Counted from the first letter of the stretch, positions 37,046 through 49,079 are shown. The stretch is 64,000 bases of DNA from Diphasiastrum complanatum (GCA_029204225.1 CM055095.1:36233078-36297077); one strand, 5' to 3'. The notes: generated from the letters alone by a model not told the origin. Translations and numbers: made by a program.

Positions 37046-39708
37046 TCAGGAATGATTCAATTCTTCATATAACTTCTGAGCAAGCTCCAAGTTCTGTTGA
37101 GCTTCGATCAAGAACAAGTCTTCTTTCGATTTGGTATAGCGGCCAACTGGTAAGTTGCCGAATTCTTCTAACTTAACCGGGAGTAATGTTCCATCCAACA
37201 CCTCCTGGGTTAACTTGGTATCTTCATCTGAATCACTTCTTAGAGTGATTTCTTTATAGTAACGAGCTGAAAATCTAATAAAATTACTTTTAACATAAAG
37301 GTTCTGAACAAAAAATAATGTCTTCGTCGCAAAGGTACCAAACTGCCAAAATGTATATGTACAAAATTGCTTATAACGAAATGACTTCCTTCTATCTTGC
37401 AAATTATGGCGAATATCTGCAAAATATTCTGCAAAATTTCGCTTCCAATCCACATATAGACTAAATAATTCCAGATAAGCCATATTGATATTTATTAGCA
37501 GACCTGCATCGTCGAATGCACCTAAATCTGCAATGGCTTGTGGTTTGTACAGTTGAAACTGCGAATTTCGCTTCCAAAAATGTCGCTTATTATCTTCGTT
37601 TCGCAAAAATTGAAGTTCTTTGACACAGATATATTCGAGAGCATACATAGCCGAAGAGCCTATGTATAACTCTGCCGATCTAAAAGGTACGACCTGGAAT
37701 TTACCCTGGATTATGCCCCAGCAGAGACATCCTTTCTGCTCGATAGTGAGCTAGGCCCATAACCAGAGAAAGTTGTCCTTCTCCCACGGTCGCGTCCAAT
37801 CATCGAAGGTGATGCCTACTGCGCCTGGTAGCATCATGTAATTCACATGCCATTGCAACTCAATATTAAAAGCATGTGGACACCATTTCCAGAAGTGATC
37901 AGCAAATGCACGAAATCTGTCAACACATATCTTCGACTGATTTTGTCGCATTCGCTTTGGCTGTGTAGATGTAGTTGCGAAATCCTGAGTTTGCAACTCA
38001 GCAGCCAGCTTCTAATCTTCCATTTGTTGCTTTTGGGTTGACAGCTCCTGTTCGAGCTGGTCAATCTTCGCGACAGCCTCCAGGAATTCTGGATGGTCTG
38101 AGGCTTTGGTGCAGGCAGGCACAGCTTGGAGTTGCTATGTAAGTTCATCAATTCGCAGCAGGGCTTGCAGATAATCATTGTGCGCATCGAGTCTGTTACA
38201 AGATGGGGTGGCATCAGTAGAGAGCTCCTTCAGCTCTGCCAACTCTTCCTCGACAAGAGCCTTCGCATCCTCGAGCGGTTGTAAGAACTCAACTCGAAAA
38301 TTATCGAGCATCTGGCCTTGGAGCTGGTTCAGCTTCGTGAGATCGACAATGATTGACCCTGTGGTGGTGCTAAGGGACAAAGCAGCTTTTGTCTTTAATC
38401 TTGTCATTCGCTCCTCCTGTAGATGTTTCTGGAGCGCGACATTATGTTGGTTTGCAGTCAAAAGTTGCTGCTTCAAATAATCGTTTTGAGTTTGAAAATT
38501 GTCAAACTTGGCCTGAATTGCCTTATTGATCTGCTTCCTTTATTAAAGTCTGAAGCTGTGTTTCGAGGGAACGATGCTGTTCAATCAGCTTCGTGTTGTC
38601 TGATTTGAGCGATTTGATCTTCTCGAAGGACTCCATCAGAGAGTTGAGTGATTTTCTCTCTGAGGTGATAAGCTACATTGTGAGTTGACGGTGGTACTTG
38701 TCGAACTCATATACTTCACCCACAAGGTTCTTGGATTTCTCAATCATGGATCGAAACCACTAGGGTTGGTTGTCTGGTTCTTCATCATCTACCATATGTG
38801 CCCCAATGTCGTCTTCAACAGCTACGCGTCCCTTGTCTGATGTATCTAACTGGATTGTGTCATCCTCAGAGGTGGATGCGCTCGGCTGCTTCTGAAATGT
38901 GGAAGCAAACACTTGCTTTGAAGAATCCACAGCAGCAGCATCTCCATCGATGTCCATTGCCACAGCTTCCAACTCCATACCAGTGGTGGCTGCTACTTCG
39001 ATTGCTGGTGCAGCATCCACTGGAACTGGAATAGGTACAGAAAAAATGCTCGAAAGATCTATCGGCTTGGGATCGAACAATCTTCTTGTCAGCATGGTTT
39101 TCTCTTGATCGCTCAATATGTCAAACTGAGCGCAGAGTCAAGATACATGGGCTCCAACTCCAGAAAACTTTTGGTGCTTAATCCAGCGCAAAAAGGCTTT
39201 GTATGTGATAACGCTGAAGCACACTGGATTATCCGCAAGAGCATCTAATATATATCCAAAATTTTGATCTGAAATGGTAGCATCCGCATCTGTCAAAAAG
39301 ATTGCTTGGTTTGCATATTTACAAAATAGCTTGAATTGTATCGCGGATCATAGAGATTTTGTACCCCTTCGTGGGTACAAAATAGTTGCTTAAGAAATGG
39401 GCAGCTTCATCTACCGAATCTTTATTAGTTGAAAGTAGCTTCCCATCCAGAGGTAATCCGAGAGCTGTGCAGAACAGGCCTTCAATAATAGTGAAGAATT
39501 GGCCTCGTACGTGAACTTTGAAGTCCACCTCCGAAATCAAATGGATGGAGTTCACGAATTCAGTACTGACTTCAAAGAGGATGATAGAGGGGTCCACTTT
39601 CAAATCACCCAACCTGCATCGATCCAAAAAGGACTAAATGGATGTCAGGCGGATTCCTACGCGTGCTTTCCAAATGATATTAGAGCTCAAACCTGATGCG
39701 GAAGCCAT
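37046..39708 (-). pseudogene. ORF3 of E3, about 885 codons, broken
   Basis: Same strand as pol, starting (ATG at 39,708) about 330 bases after the integrase end. Parts in order: an N-terminal globular domain with VDPSIILFEV, a VRG motif and the LGLPLDG motif (39,320-39,600), whose VRG-to-LGLP pattern recalls the 'putative plant transposon protein' domain of Athila-like elements; an acidic, Ala-rich linker (38,760-39,116); a long coiled coil rich in Gln, Leu and Glu (about 38,020-38,740); and a C-terminal globular domain with aromatic residues (YLELFSLYVDWKRNFAEYF near 37,450-37,510). In-frame TAG stops at 39,634, 38,760, 38,673, 38,135, 38,012 and 37,751 all fall where Gln is plausible; a TGA lies near 39,140. 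Frame changes are near 39,325 and 38,520. A small further frame (36,733-36,969) follows. Function unknown; the layout matches the ORF3 at 13,490-16,766. Confidence 0.65.
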
Positions 39709-40039
39709 TGTTCGAATGTTGAACGATAGCTTTGTAGATCGCAATAGTTCGCAAAAAGGTGCTTTGATCGCAAAGAGTGAGCACAGGAAAGCCAACAACT
39801 TCGCAAGTAGAAAGTGTAAAGGGGAAAAATGAAAAATAACTTTGATAGTAGCGGTGTGGAAGGGATGATATACTTTTTAAATGATATTGAAAAATTGAGA
39901 GAAGTCAAGAAAAATTCTCGAAAAATTCTAGAAAGAAAAGAAAAGAACAAAAAATTTAGACAAGATAAAAGAAAATTTGCGATTATTTTCAAAAAAATAC
40001 TAGAAAATAATAAGAATAAAAAACATATTCTGGTCAAAG

Positions 40040-41218
40040 GTAGTATTTCTTCAGTCTGGACCCGTAAATATGTGTCGGTAATAGTTCACCTTCAAGTGAT
40101 TGAAGTTGCACAGAACCATTGTCAAACACCTCTATGACTTTATACGGTCCAACCCATCGCATATGGAGTTTTCCAGGGAACTTTTGATGGCGACTGTCTT
40201 ATATCAGCGTATAATCATCAGCTTTAAGATCACATTTTTGTATATGATTGTCATATTTCTTCGTTCTTTGTTTCTGAATTTCCTTTGTTAGTTTTTGTGA
40301 AGTCTCTCGAACTTCAGCTAGTTCTTCAATATTAGTTACCCTTTCGTTTATTAATCCTACATTTGTTCGTTGAGCTTGAATACGAAAGATTTTCACCTCA
40401 AATTCAATTGGCAAGATAGGATGCATACCATATGTAAGAAAATATGGTGTCTGTTTCGTTGTGATTTTCTCTGTGTTGCGATAAGCCCAGAGAACTGATG
40501 GTAGTTTTTTATCCCAATCCGTTGCATGTGCAATAGTAATTTTAGTCAGGGTCTTACATAAAATTCCATGAGCTCTTTCTGTCAACCCATTTGCTTTTGG
40601 ATTATACGGTGTAGTTTTTATGTGTTTGATCAGAAAATAGGTTGTCAGCAACCGTATCGTATCATTTAGAAAATGTGTTCCTTGGTCACTTACTAATTCA
40701 AGTGGACAATATCTTGTGATTATACTTTCGAATAAGAACGTCGCGACAATTTTTGCATCGTTTTGTTTTGTCGCCTCTGTATCAATGTTCTTGGTAGCAT
40801 ATCCCATGGCAACTAGAATATAACAACATTTTGTATGTCGGGTAACAGGTTTGATTGGACCGACAAAGTCAATCCCCCACTTCTCGAATGGTGCAAGAGG
40901 CAGGATTGGTGTCAACGGCCAATTCATCGCCTTTGTAGGCTTACCAGATCTCTGGCATGGATCACATGAATGAATAAAATTTGATACATCCTTGAACATT
41001 GTTGGCCACCAATACTTGGCAGTCAATATCTTATTAACTGTATGTTTCAAAGCAAAATGTCCACCAGCATCTTTTGAGTGTAAGGCTTTAACGACCTTTT
41101 TAATGTCTTTAGTTTCGAGACATCTTCGTAGTTGATGGTCAGCACCAAGCTTGTACAAAACATTGTTAATAATTGTATAAGGTGCTACCTTATATTGAAA
41201 AACTGTCTTTTGCTCCAA
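40040..41218 (-). pseudogene. E3 integrase
   Basis: Inserts the cDNA into the genome. The zinc-binding domain has HFALKHTVNKI then CDPCQR (40,950-41,080). The catalytic core has WGIDFVGPI, VSDQGTHF and NGLTERAHG, giving the D-D-E triad. The C-terminal domain has RWVGPYKVI at 40,134-40,163 and ends SRLKKYY near 40,044. A TAA near 40,199 interrupts the core-to-tail linker. Otherwise the module is well preserved. Confidence 0.88.
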
Positions 41219-42812
41219 ATCGTAACCATTTAGATATATTTGATCCTTAAGATAAATAATAATATCAGAATATAACGAATTTGTAGATGAAATCTCGAAT
41301 AAATGTTCGTTTGAAAAATCTCATTGATAGGGTCTTTAATTTTTCCGGTGCTGAGTCGCGATAGATAATCAACATTCGTATGATATTTTCCTTGACAAAG
41401 CTTTACTTGATAAGTAAATTCTTGCAGAAGTAGAACCCATCGAGCAATTCATCCTGATAGATTTGGTTTACTTAAAAGATACTTAAGAGCATACTGATCC
41501 ACATGAAAAATAAATACATATCCCAGTAAATAATGTCGAAATTTTTTAATAGTGAAAATCATGCCAAGTGCTTCTCTTTCTGTAGCCGAATAATTCTTCT
41601 CTGATGCACTGAGCTGTCAACTCGCATAGTAGATGGGATGATCCTTCTTTTGGTCATCCTTCTGCTTAGACAGATGCCAATAGCAAATGCAGAAACATCC
41701 ACATAACTGTGAAATAAAATAGCCCAGTTGGGTGGTCTCAAAATAGGAGCAATAATCAACCTTTGCTTAAGATCTTCGAATGCTTTCTGCTGTTCATTCG
41801 TCCACAAGTATTCTACTTGTTTCTTCAGTAATGTGTAAGACAGACATCAATAGAAGCATGATTTTGAATAAATCTCCTGTAATAGCCAACATGTTCTAAG
41901 AAAGCTCTTAGTTCACGTAAATTGGTTGGTATCTGGAGATTCTTTATCAGCTCGACTTTATCTTTGTCGACTTCTATTCCTCTGTTGGATATTCTGTGTC
42001 TGAGCAATATTTCTTCTTTCATACCAAAAAAACATTTCTCTGGAGGAAGAGATAAACAAGTATCTCAACACCGTTTGAATATTAATTTCAGCTTCTGCAG
42101 GTGTGTCTTTATATCACTGTATACACAGAAATCATCAATAAATATTTCGAGAAAAGTTCTCAGGAAGGCAGCAAAGATTAACATCATAATTTGCTGAAAA
42201 GTTGATGGAGCGTTACAAAGACCAAAGGGCATTTTGTTGTAGGCATAAGTGCCCCAATCCGTAGTGAATGTGGTCTTTGAACGATCCTCCTTTCACACTC
42301 CAACCTGATTATATCCAGAAAGTAGTCACAGAAACTATAACGCTCTTGACCAGCAACCTGATCTAGGATGGAATCAGTGAAAGACAGAGGATGATGGTCC
42401 TCCCTTGTGGCAGCATTGAGTTTGCGGAAATCCTGGCATATTCTTATTTTGCCAGTGGGACGACAACAATGGGTGAAACCCATTCACTACTTAAGACGTG
42501 ATAGATTATACATGCCTTAAGGTGCTTGTTAAGTTCGTCCTTAACCATGAGAGAGTACTTAGTATTGAGACGATATTGTCTCTGTCGAATAGGTACCGCA
42601 TCTCTCTTAAGATCAATTTGGTGCTCTTTGAATTCTGTAGGTATACCCTTCAAATCATTGAGCGACCAGGCAAAAACGTCTTGATACTCCTTCAATAGTT
42701 CAGTGAATTCCACTAACTCCGATTCTCCAAGTGACTTCAAAACATGCACAAATCTGCCAGGTGCAAGTTCAATTAGTTCAGTAAAATCTGGTAAAATGGT
42801 ACCTTTTGTCAT
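41219..42812 (-). pseudogene. E3 reverse transcriptase and RNase H
   Basis: RT begins near 42,812; signatures are HQIDLKRDAVPIRQRQYR, SSEWVSPIVVVPLAK, IRICQDFRKLNAATRED, and FIDDFCVYS at about 42,130, the F/YxDD catalytic motif. The region of the first catalytic Asp is scrambled by a frameshift (about 42,300). RNase H follows (WTNEQQKAFEDLKQRL at 41,800, then EREALGMIFTIKKFRHYLLG at 41,521-41,580 and VDYLSRLSTGK near 41,350), with a TGA at an expected Arg (about 41,450). Frame changes near 42,470, 42,020, 41,840 and 41,310. Not functional. Confidence 0.85.
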
Positions 42813-43261
42813 ACTGGCTTAGTATGGCCATGAATTTTACGCATGGTTGACTCCATAGATGTTTTCTTGTCGTCAACTTGGTTCTTGTTACCAAATTCGT
42901 GTTCAGATTCGTCACTCAAATCGTTAGACTCTTTCGAGTTCGTGTCTGCAATGTTAATTTCTTCATATGAAACATCCGCTTCAGTGTCACAGGCATCAAA
43001 GAATTCTTCGCCATTAGCATTCTCATAATATTCAAAGTACTACACTTCAATATCAGATCCATTGGAAAAAATATTCAAGGCATACGAAGATTCTTCTGAT
43101 GTAAAGCTGGTGTCGGACAAAGGAGTTTCACCTTCATAATTGTCATGACTCCAGGTTATGATTTGTTCTGCTGGCTTACCTCAGTTATTGGTCTCACCAG
43201 TCTGAAATCTCAGCTCTCTGGATTTCCAATGTACACGTGCGTTTGATTGATAAAGCCAAGG

Positions 43262-44194
43262 TCATCCAATCAGCACAGAATAGGATGACAAACCGATTGG
43301 TTTGATAACAATGAAATTCATTGTGAATGGCTTGGCTTGAACAGTGACATCCTTCAGTTCTCCAACAGGTTTTCGTCGTGTCAAATCAGCTAACTTGATG
43401 TTTCGCTGTGTCGATTGAATGTCAATAAACCCCAGAGCATGAGCTGTGTCTTCTGTTATTATATTTATACTAGAGCTAGAGTCAATTGGCACTTTTTCGA
43501 TCAGGCATATCAATCTCAGGTGCACCGAGATCACCTAAATCGATAAATAAAATACCAGCATCTGGCAGAAATTTTTTTTTCTTCTTTTTGGGCATAGAAA
43601 GACCTTTCAGTTGCTTTATGTAATAAGTGTTATCTTCCAACAGCTGTTCAAAAGTAATGTTCGGACAAAGGGATCCAATATCAGTCACGATGTCATATTC
43701 TTTCATCTTTGATTTCGAGGTTGGTTTATCGATAACAGCGCTAGACAATTTTGTCTTCACGATTTCTTCGTCCTCTTTCTCAGTGACCACCTTTTTTGCA
43801 GCAGCTGTCTGAAGTTCAACGTTGATGATTTCCTTTGCTTCTGCCAAGATATCTTTTGCAAATAACTTCGCAGCATTGCGGTCATAGTCAAGGTCATCTT
43901 TGAGATCTTCCTTAGTTGTAGATTTGTTCGTTGTTTTGCTAGAGGATTTATTCTTCGAGGATTTTCTGCGCTTTGTCAAAGATTTTTGATCAGGTTTTGA
44001 GTTGCTTTTGCTTCTCATTGTAACTTTGAATAATTTTTTCACGTCACTTGGCCAGGACTGATCTTCTGTCTTTGCCAGTTTTCCCTCAATTACGTCGATT
44101 CTCTGCATAGCAGCATCAGTCGAAGCTTTTGCTTTCGTGTCTACAGCAGCTGGTGTTGCTACATACTGATATTTGGGTCCCGACTTTTGCGGCT
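43262..44194 (-). pseudogene. E3 gag tail, linker and aspartic protease
   Basis: A Lys/Ser/Glu-rich linker (44,108-43,560) leads to a retropepsin-like stretch at about 43,490-43,280: PIDSSSSINII, where families of this kind usually have D-S/T-G, then KLADLTRRKPVGEL and a VLIG end. The usual active-site Gly is Ser here. A frame change separates the linker from the protease near 43,510. About 450 bases of acidic linker connect it to RT. Confidence 0.7.
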
Positions 44195-45375
44195 AAGGGC
44201 AATCGAGATACTTGTGGCCAGGCTCTCTGCAATTCAAACATAATGGTACATAACGAATCGGCTTTCGCGATTGAGGACAGTCAGGAGAAAAATGTCCCGG
44301 CTCTCCACAGTTGTAGCAGTTGCTCGAAACTGGTTTAATCGCAGTTTGAGACTTCGCTAGTCCAACAAATTCAGGAGGATTATGCCTTCTTGGTGCGAAC
44401 TTGGGTCTGTCCTGCTGGGCTGATGCTACAGTACCTTGTACGTAGTTAGTAGTTGCATCATTTTGAAAAATAAAAAGTACATTCACAATAGTGTAGTCCT
44501 CCTTAGTGTGTCCAGAAATTCCACATTTTGTACACCACATTCCTGAGTTGGAAGAAGACACTTTTGGTCTTTTATCTACAACTTCAGAGATCTGATTCTG
44601 ATTCTGATGAATCGCTGCTTTCAAATTCAGAGCTTGAAGAACTGGTACTTGAATCATAATCAAAATCTTCATCACTGTCACTAGAATCAGTCTTCGACTT
44701 TCGAGATTTCTTCATCGATCGTCGCTTTCGTGCTAGTTTCGAGGTCTCAAAATTTTTGGCACTAGCTATTACTGCTGCTAAGGAGGTCATGTCCCCTTGT
44801 CTGCAATACCGATCAATCTTTGGTGGTAAACTAGCCAAAAACCATTCGATCTGCATATCTACGAGATATACACCGGTTAGCTTTCCTATGAGATTTTTAA
44901 CCTTACATGTATATTTGCGAAGGGATTCTTTACCCTTCTTCTGAACATTGTTCAGTCATCCAAGAATTCTAGATTTGTAACCAATCTCTCTGAACTGGTT
45001 CAGAAACACGTCTTTCAGCAAGTGCCAGGTTCCTACACGGCCTGGTTCAACTTGATTGTACCATATGTGCGTCTGCTTTCTTAGCAGACCAGGGAAAATT
45101 CGTAGTTTGTCTACGTCAGTTCCCTCGTTATTCGCATTAGCGATTGACTCAAATTGTGAGACATAACTATCTGCATCATCGGAAGAAGTCCCTTTAAAAT
45201 AATTGTATTTAATTTTGGAGATAGAAGAGAAACGTGTACCGAAGCTAATTAGGATTTCAAGTAGTTGGGCAGTGATTTTGTCTAAATTTCTTCGACTAAT
45301 ATTCTCACTTTGTCTTCATAAAAACTCCTCTCTAAGCTTACGGTATCGTTCTAATCTGGATTCTCTATCTGACAT
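44195..45375 (-). pseudogene. E3 gag with three zinc knuckles
   Basis: ATG at 45,375 (MSDRESRLERYRKLREEF). The retrotransposon gag domain follows: YFKGTSSDDADSYVSQFESI, IWYNQVEPG, and FREIGYKSRILG near 44,960. A Ser/Asp/Glu-rich stretch (44,590-44,700) precedes three CCHC knuckles: CTKCGISGHTKEDY (last Cys is Tyr), CYNCGEPGHFSPDC, and CLNCREPGHKYLDC. In-frame TGA codons at about 45,317 and 44,958 sit at expected Arg (CGA) positions, and a TAG follows the last knuckle at an expected Gln. A frame change occurs in the acidic run. Confidence 0.85.
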
Positions 45376-45428
45376 ACACTAGAGATGGAAATGGATTTGT
45401 CAGATTTCTTCTAACTTTCCTAAACTAT

Positions 45429-45445
45429 CCCCGACAACGGCACCA
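45429..45445 (-). other. Primer-binding site of E3, tRNA-Asp type
   Basis: The minus strand reads TGGTGCCGTTGTCGGGG, five bases after the LTR end. This is a two-base variant of the Tat/Athila primer site. Confidence 0.8.
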
Positions 45446-45450
45446 AAAAT

Positions 45451-46575
45451 TGGTATATGTCGTACTATACCAACAAGGTTAATATAGATTTTATAGTAAA
45501 TAATGTCGTTCCCACAGAGGACATCGTTAGAAAGTTATGTTTTTGGTACAATTATGGCAAGTGGTTTTGAGTGTTATTCTGGTTGTCGACAGACATTAAA
45601 AAGTAACCAGTATTACTTATATTTGGGATGGGTAGTGTTAATGAGTTCAGAACAACAATCTGGCCTCTATCGAATTGGATGAAGCACGTTCTACAAATGA
45701 GATGTTATCAGAGTAGTACAACGGTACTACACTCTGGCTGATTAAGGTGTCAATAGAGAATCGAGAATTGTTTGATGTATTCGCGACTGTGCAGACAATT
45801 AATTAATCATGTTCGCAAACTATTCGTTTCAAGACAGAAGTCCTCAACAACTAAAGTCCAACTTAATGGTTAAAGAACACGAAGAGTTTTAGAATATGTT
45901 AGAAATTTATGTCAATGCCAATTAAGAAGACAGATCAGAGACTTAATTCTTCAGGCAGGGACTGTCATCTCATATGCATACATACAGCTTTATTCAATGA
46001 TCGTGCTAGACTGTACCAAAGACAGTCGTTATTCGAGTGCCAAAAAGTAAGTATTCGCAACAGACGAATAAGATAGTTTAAAGACAATTCTTTAGAGCAT
46101 GCTTTACGGAAACTCAGCAAACGACTATAATGCACTAGAGCGTCTGTCTGATTAGAGAGAAATTCATGAAATGCGTTAGAGATTGTTAGCAGACTCCAGA
46201 TCACTCACACTCAGCAGTGCGGAGAACAGAGATAAGGGAAAATAACTCATAGAACTCTATTCACTTCTTCAATCTCTTACATAAGCATAAACTCTTCTCT
46301 CTTGATGATCGAGACTGAAGTGTGAGATCAATATATGTTCTACGGGGTGAACAAACACACCTCTAAAACAACAGGTGCATCGCTCCCGTGAAAGGTTCTA
46401 GTTAACGATTAGATTGAAAATACGTTCACCTATACCATAGGAGGTATACTTAACTATGAGTTTAAGTTACTCTAGTTCATCATGTCTTTTCGTATCTAGT
46501 CGTTTCGTATGAACAACCTAGTAAAGATTGTCCAAGAAAATGTCTTTTCTTTTAAAAGGTCTTGCCCTTACTTAC
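45451..46575 (-). repeat. 5' LTR of E3, outer end truncated
   Basis: Aligns with 35,543-36,594. A 61-bp stretch at 45,714-45,774 is absent from the 3' LTR. The match stops at 46,575, where T1 LTR sequence takes over at a short TTACAA/TACAAT overlap. Confidence 0.85.
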
Positions 46576-46673
46576 AATGTACTGTGGCGGGGCCCACTAG
46601 GTAAGGCTTGGCCGACAATATTTTAAGTGGTTGGACCCACTTGTTTATTACTGTGCAAAAAATACTCACAACA
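46576..46673 (-). repeat. T1 3' LTR remnant, inner end
   Basis: On the minus strand it starts TGTTGTGAGTATTT at 46,673 and matches the start of the LTR at 50,868-51,634 for about 98 bases before E3 begins. Confidence 0.8.
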
Positions 46674-46893
46674 GGGTCCATGGCCCAAAGTAGTGTCGAT
46701 CTCTCGGCACTAAGCTGCAACTGTTGTGAAGGGGTGTTGTTGTTGGTTGTTTTATTGCTGGGACATGGGTGCTTCAAGAAAAGCGTGGATAGAATTCGCT
46801 TACATAAAACCTGAAGCTTTAATAGATGATGGCGATCAGCAAGAACTTGGACTTGCCAGATTTTCAATAATACCCATAAGGGTCTGGTGGCCA

Positions 46894-48659
46894 TTACGGA
46901 TAACCTTGTTCATCAACAATTGGGTAGTTGAGGCATTCCATCAGAGTATCCCAAGATAAAACTGGATCCTCATTGATTGGCGCAACTGGTCCCAATGTCA
47001 TAGACTCCCTCAAATCATAATGTGGATATGACATGATTGCTTGACTCTCTTGTCTGTCCAAGTATTCGTGGTATGCCATAACCTGATGACTTTCCTCAGC
47101 AGTCAATATCAAAGATTTAGGACAAGGCTTTGTCATTGTAGGCACTGGCGCTTGCTGTACTGGAGGCCTATTTGGGCTTGGATTCCCTGGATTTGGCCTT
47201 TGAAGAATGGATATACCTCGAATTGGCATTGATTTGGGGGTCTGTTGAATTGTGGAACAATTAGACTTTGGTTGAATCTTGCTCGTTGAGGGGCAATCAT
47301 CAACTTTAGTCTTCCCTTGGTCATTGCATTTCCCTGTTGAAGGCTGCGTGACTGCACTTTTTTATGGATCTTGTGTTGAATTGCCTTCAAGTTGCTCTGT
47401 TGATGCTAGTCCCCTTTGTAGTGATTGCGCCAAGAGACTTGGTAAAATTCGTTGGACTTCGTCGGATGCCAATTTCTTGACTTCCTCAGTTACCATTGGC
47501 ATGATGGATTCTTCCATCTCTATCTTCTGTGATGGTTTTACTTGTTTGCCTGAGGATATCTTTGCATACTTTGGGACTTTTGCCAGATTGTCCTCTTCGT
47601 CACTCGTTTCATAACCCGGTGGCACTAAGATTTTTCTTTTGTAGTACGTTTGAGGTGGAAGGACTCCAGGTGCATGTCAGTCTACATAGGCCAAATGCCT
47701 CCTGGCTATTTGTGAATTTCTCATAGAGCAATCTCGGCATGGATGATTAACTCCGCATTGTGAACATGAGGGATCAAATGTTGACGGATCCCCTCGGTGT
47801 GGACATTCAGCACAGCGGTGTTTTCCTCCACATCCATAACACCTAACTGAGTGCAGTATGCCATCACCTCTAAGTTGATAGACATACACCGGTAACAGAT
47901 TCCCCTTAGGATCTTCCACAAAATAGACTGGTAGGTTGTTATGGTCCTCCATTGAATTCGGTGACATGCAAGAGGATATAACCAAAACTTCTACCTTGCC
48001 ACTGTTTGTTGAAGAAACTTGTGATTTAGATGGATTAATCTGACATCCATCCTTCTGGTGAGCTCCTTGTTGGCTTGATTATGCTTTAGACCGTTGAACC
48101 ACTGGATCTTATTGTCGACAAGCCTGTTGCTCTGTATTTTGTCCTTTTAACAAGCGCGGATTATTGATTGGACACCTGGTACTTGGATGATCTCCAAAGC
48201 AGAAGATACATTCGTCCTTTTCAAGAAACTTAATAGAGCGAGCATAAGCTTGCTGACAGTTGAAGTGCAAGGTTCTTGGTCTTCCACTGCACTTGATCTG
48301 CTTGACCTTGCTGCACTTTGTTGCCTTGCATGGGGTTCCATTCTTGTTGGATCATTGCTCATTGTCGACCTTTGTTCCTCTAATTCTCCATCTGGATAGG
48401 GAAAATCCTTCTTCCCGAGTGAGATTTCCATCAAGACAGCATCCTTACAAAGTTGTGCAAGCGACACATAGGATGCTAACTCTTCCATACCAGATCTGAT
48501 CCTTTTGGACAGTTCGACATAGTATTTTGCCATGATGATCTGTTGGGGAATCGGGGGATCACAATCCTTCACTAGATGATAGATCCGATAGGTGTAGTCT
48601 CGGATTGTTTCAGCAGGGAACTTTTTTAATTTTGATAATCCTACAAGGGCGGTCTCCAT
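46894..48659 (-). pseudogene. T1 gag with Cys-rich domain, broken
   Basis: The minus strand encodes a gag-like helical region (KKFPAETIRDYTYRIYHLV, then PPIPQQIIMAKYYVELSKRI, 48,500-48,620). At about 47,740-47,860 comes an unusual Cys/His cluster: CYGCGGKHRCAEC, CSQCGVNHPCRDC, with Gly-x-x-His/Cys spacing unlike a plain CCHC knuckle. A Glu-rich then Pro-rich tail follows to about 46,894. Four frame pieces are needed, so it is broken. The upstream start is unclear; a 15-base C run at about 48,738 lies in the leader. Confidence 0.6.
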
Positions 48660-49079
48660 AGTTCAACACTAGAATGTCACAAAGTAGCTGGTTGGTGAAT
48701 TGCTTCAAGGTTTGCTTAATGACTCTGGTGTTCCAACCCCCCCCCCCCCCCTGCTTTTTTTTTGTGGGAGATGAAGAAGAAAAAGAGAAGAAAATCAGTA
48801 AATGGTGGATCAGTATGGATGAGAATAGAGACAGAAATGGATTTATCTAGCAGAGACGGAGATAGAAGATGGAATAGAGATGGCACATGAGAATGATGGA
48901 TGGATAGTTTTTTTTTTTTTTTTTTGGAGATTTCTTCATATCTGAGTGAATCAAACCTTCAACCTTCCTACAATAGCTGTATCTGGACCATTTCTAGACA
49001 ATGTGAGTTCTGCAAGAGTTCTTGATGGATAGATTTGTCAGGATCTGGAAAAAACTCAATTTTCTGGCACTTTTTGGAA

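Larger units (their letters stand above)
35543..46575 (-). mobile_element. E3: Tat/Athila-like gypsy element, nearly complete
   Basis: Minus strand, about 11 kb. 5' LTR 45,451-46,575; primer site 45,429-45,445; gag, protease, RT, RNase H and integrase from 45,375 to 40,040; ORF3 39,708-37,046; polypurine tract 36,738-36,750; 3' LTR 35,543-36,737. Both outer edges are slightly truncated: the 5' LTR lacks about its first 145 bases and the 3' LTR lacks its last few bases. It lies inside the T1 3' LTR, most of which is lost. Pol order, tRNA-Asp primer and the extra ORF after integrase fit the Tat/Athila group. Confidence 0.85.

Noticed and set aside
20097-39708. Nuclear code with UAG/UAA as Gln
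   Set aside because: Attractive because most TAGs sit at Gln positions, but TGA at Arg codons follows the same C-to-T logic, and long frames in the young element end at ordinary stops. Methylated-cytosine decay explains both.
37046-39708. E3 ORF3 as an envelope gene
   Set aside because: No signal peptide, hydrophobic membrane segment or Cys-rich ectodomain is visible; a long coiled coil and acidic linker argue against it.
39829-40137. Lys-rich plus-strand frame between integrase and ORF3 of E3
   Set aside because: A-rich spacer DNA. It overlaps the integrase tail on the other strand and has no recognisable domain.
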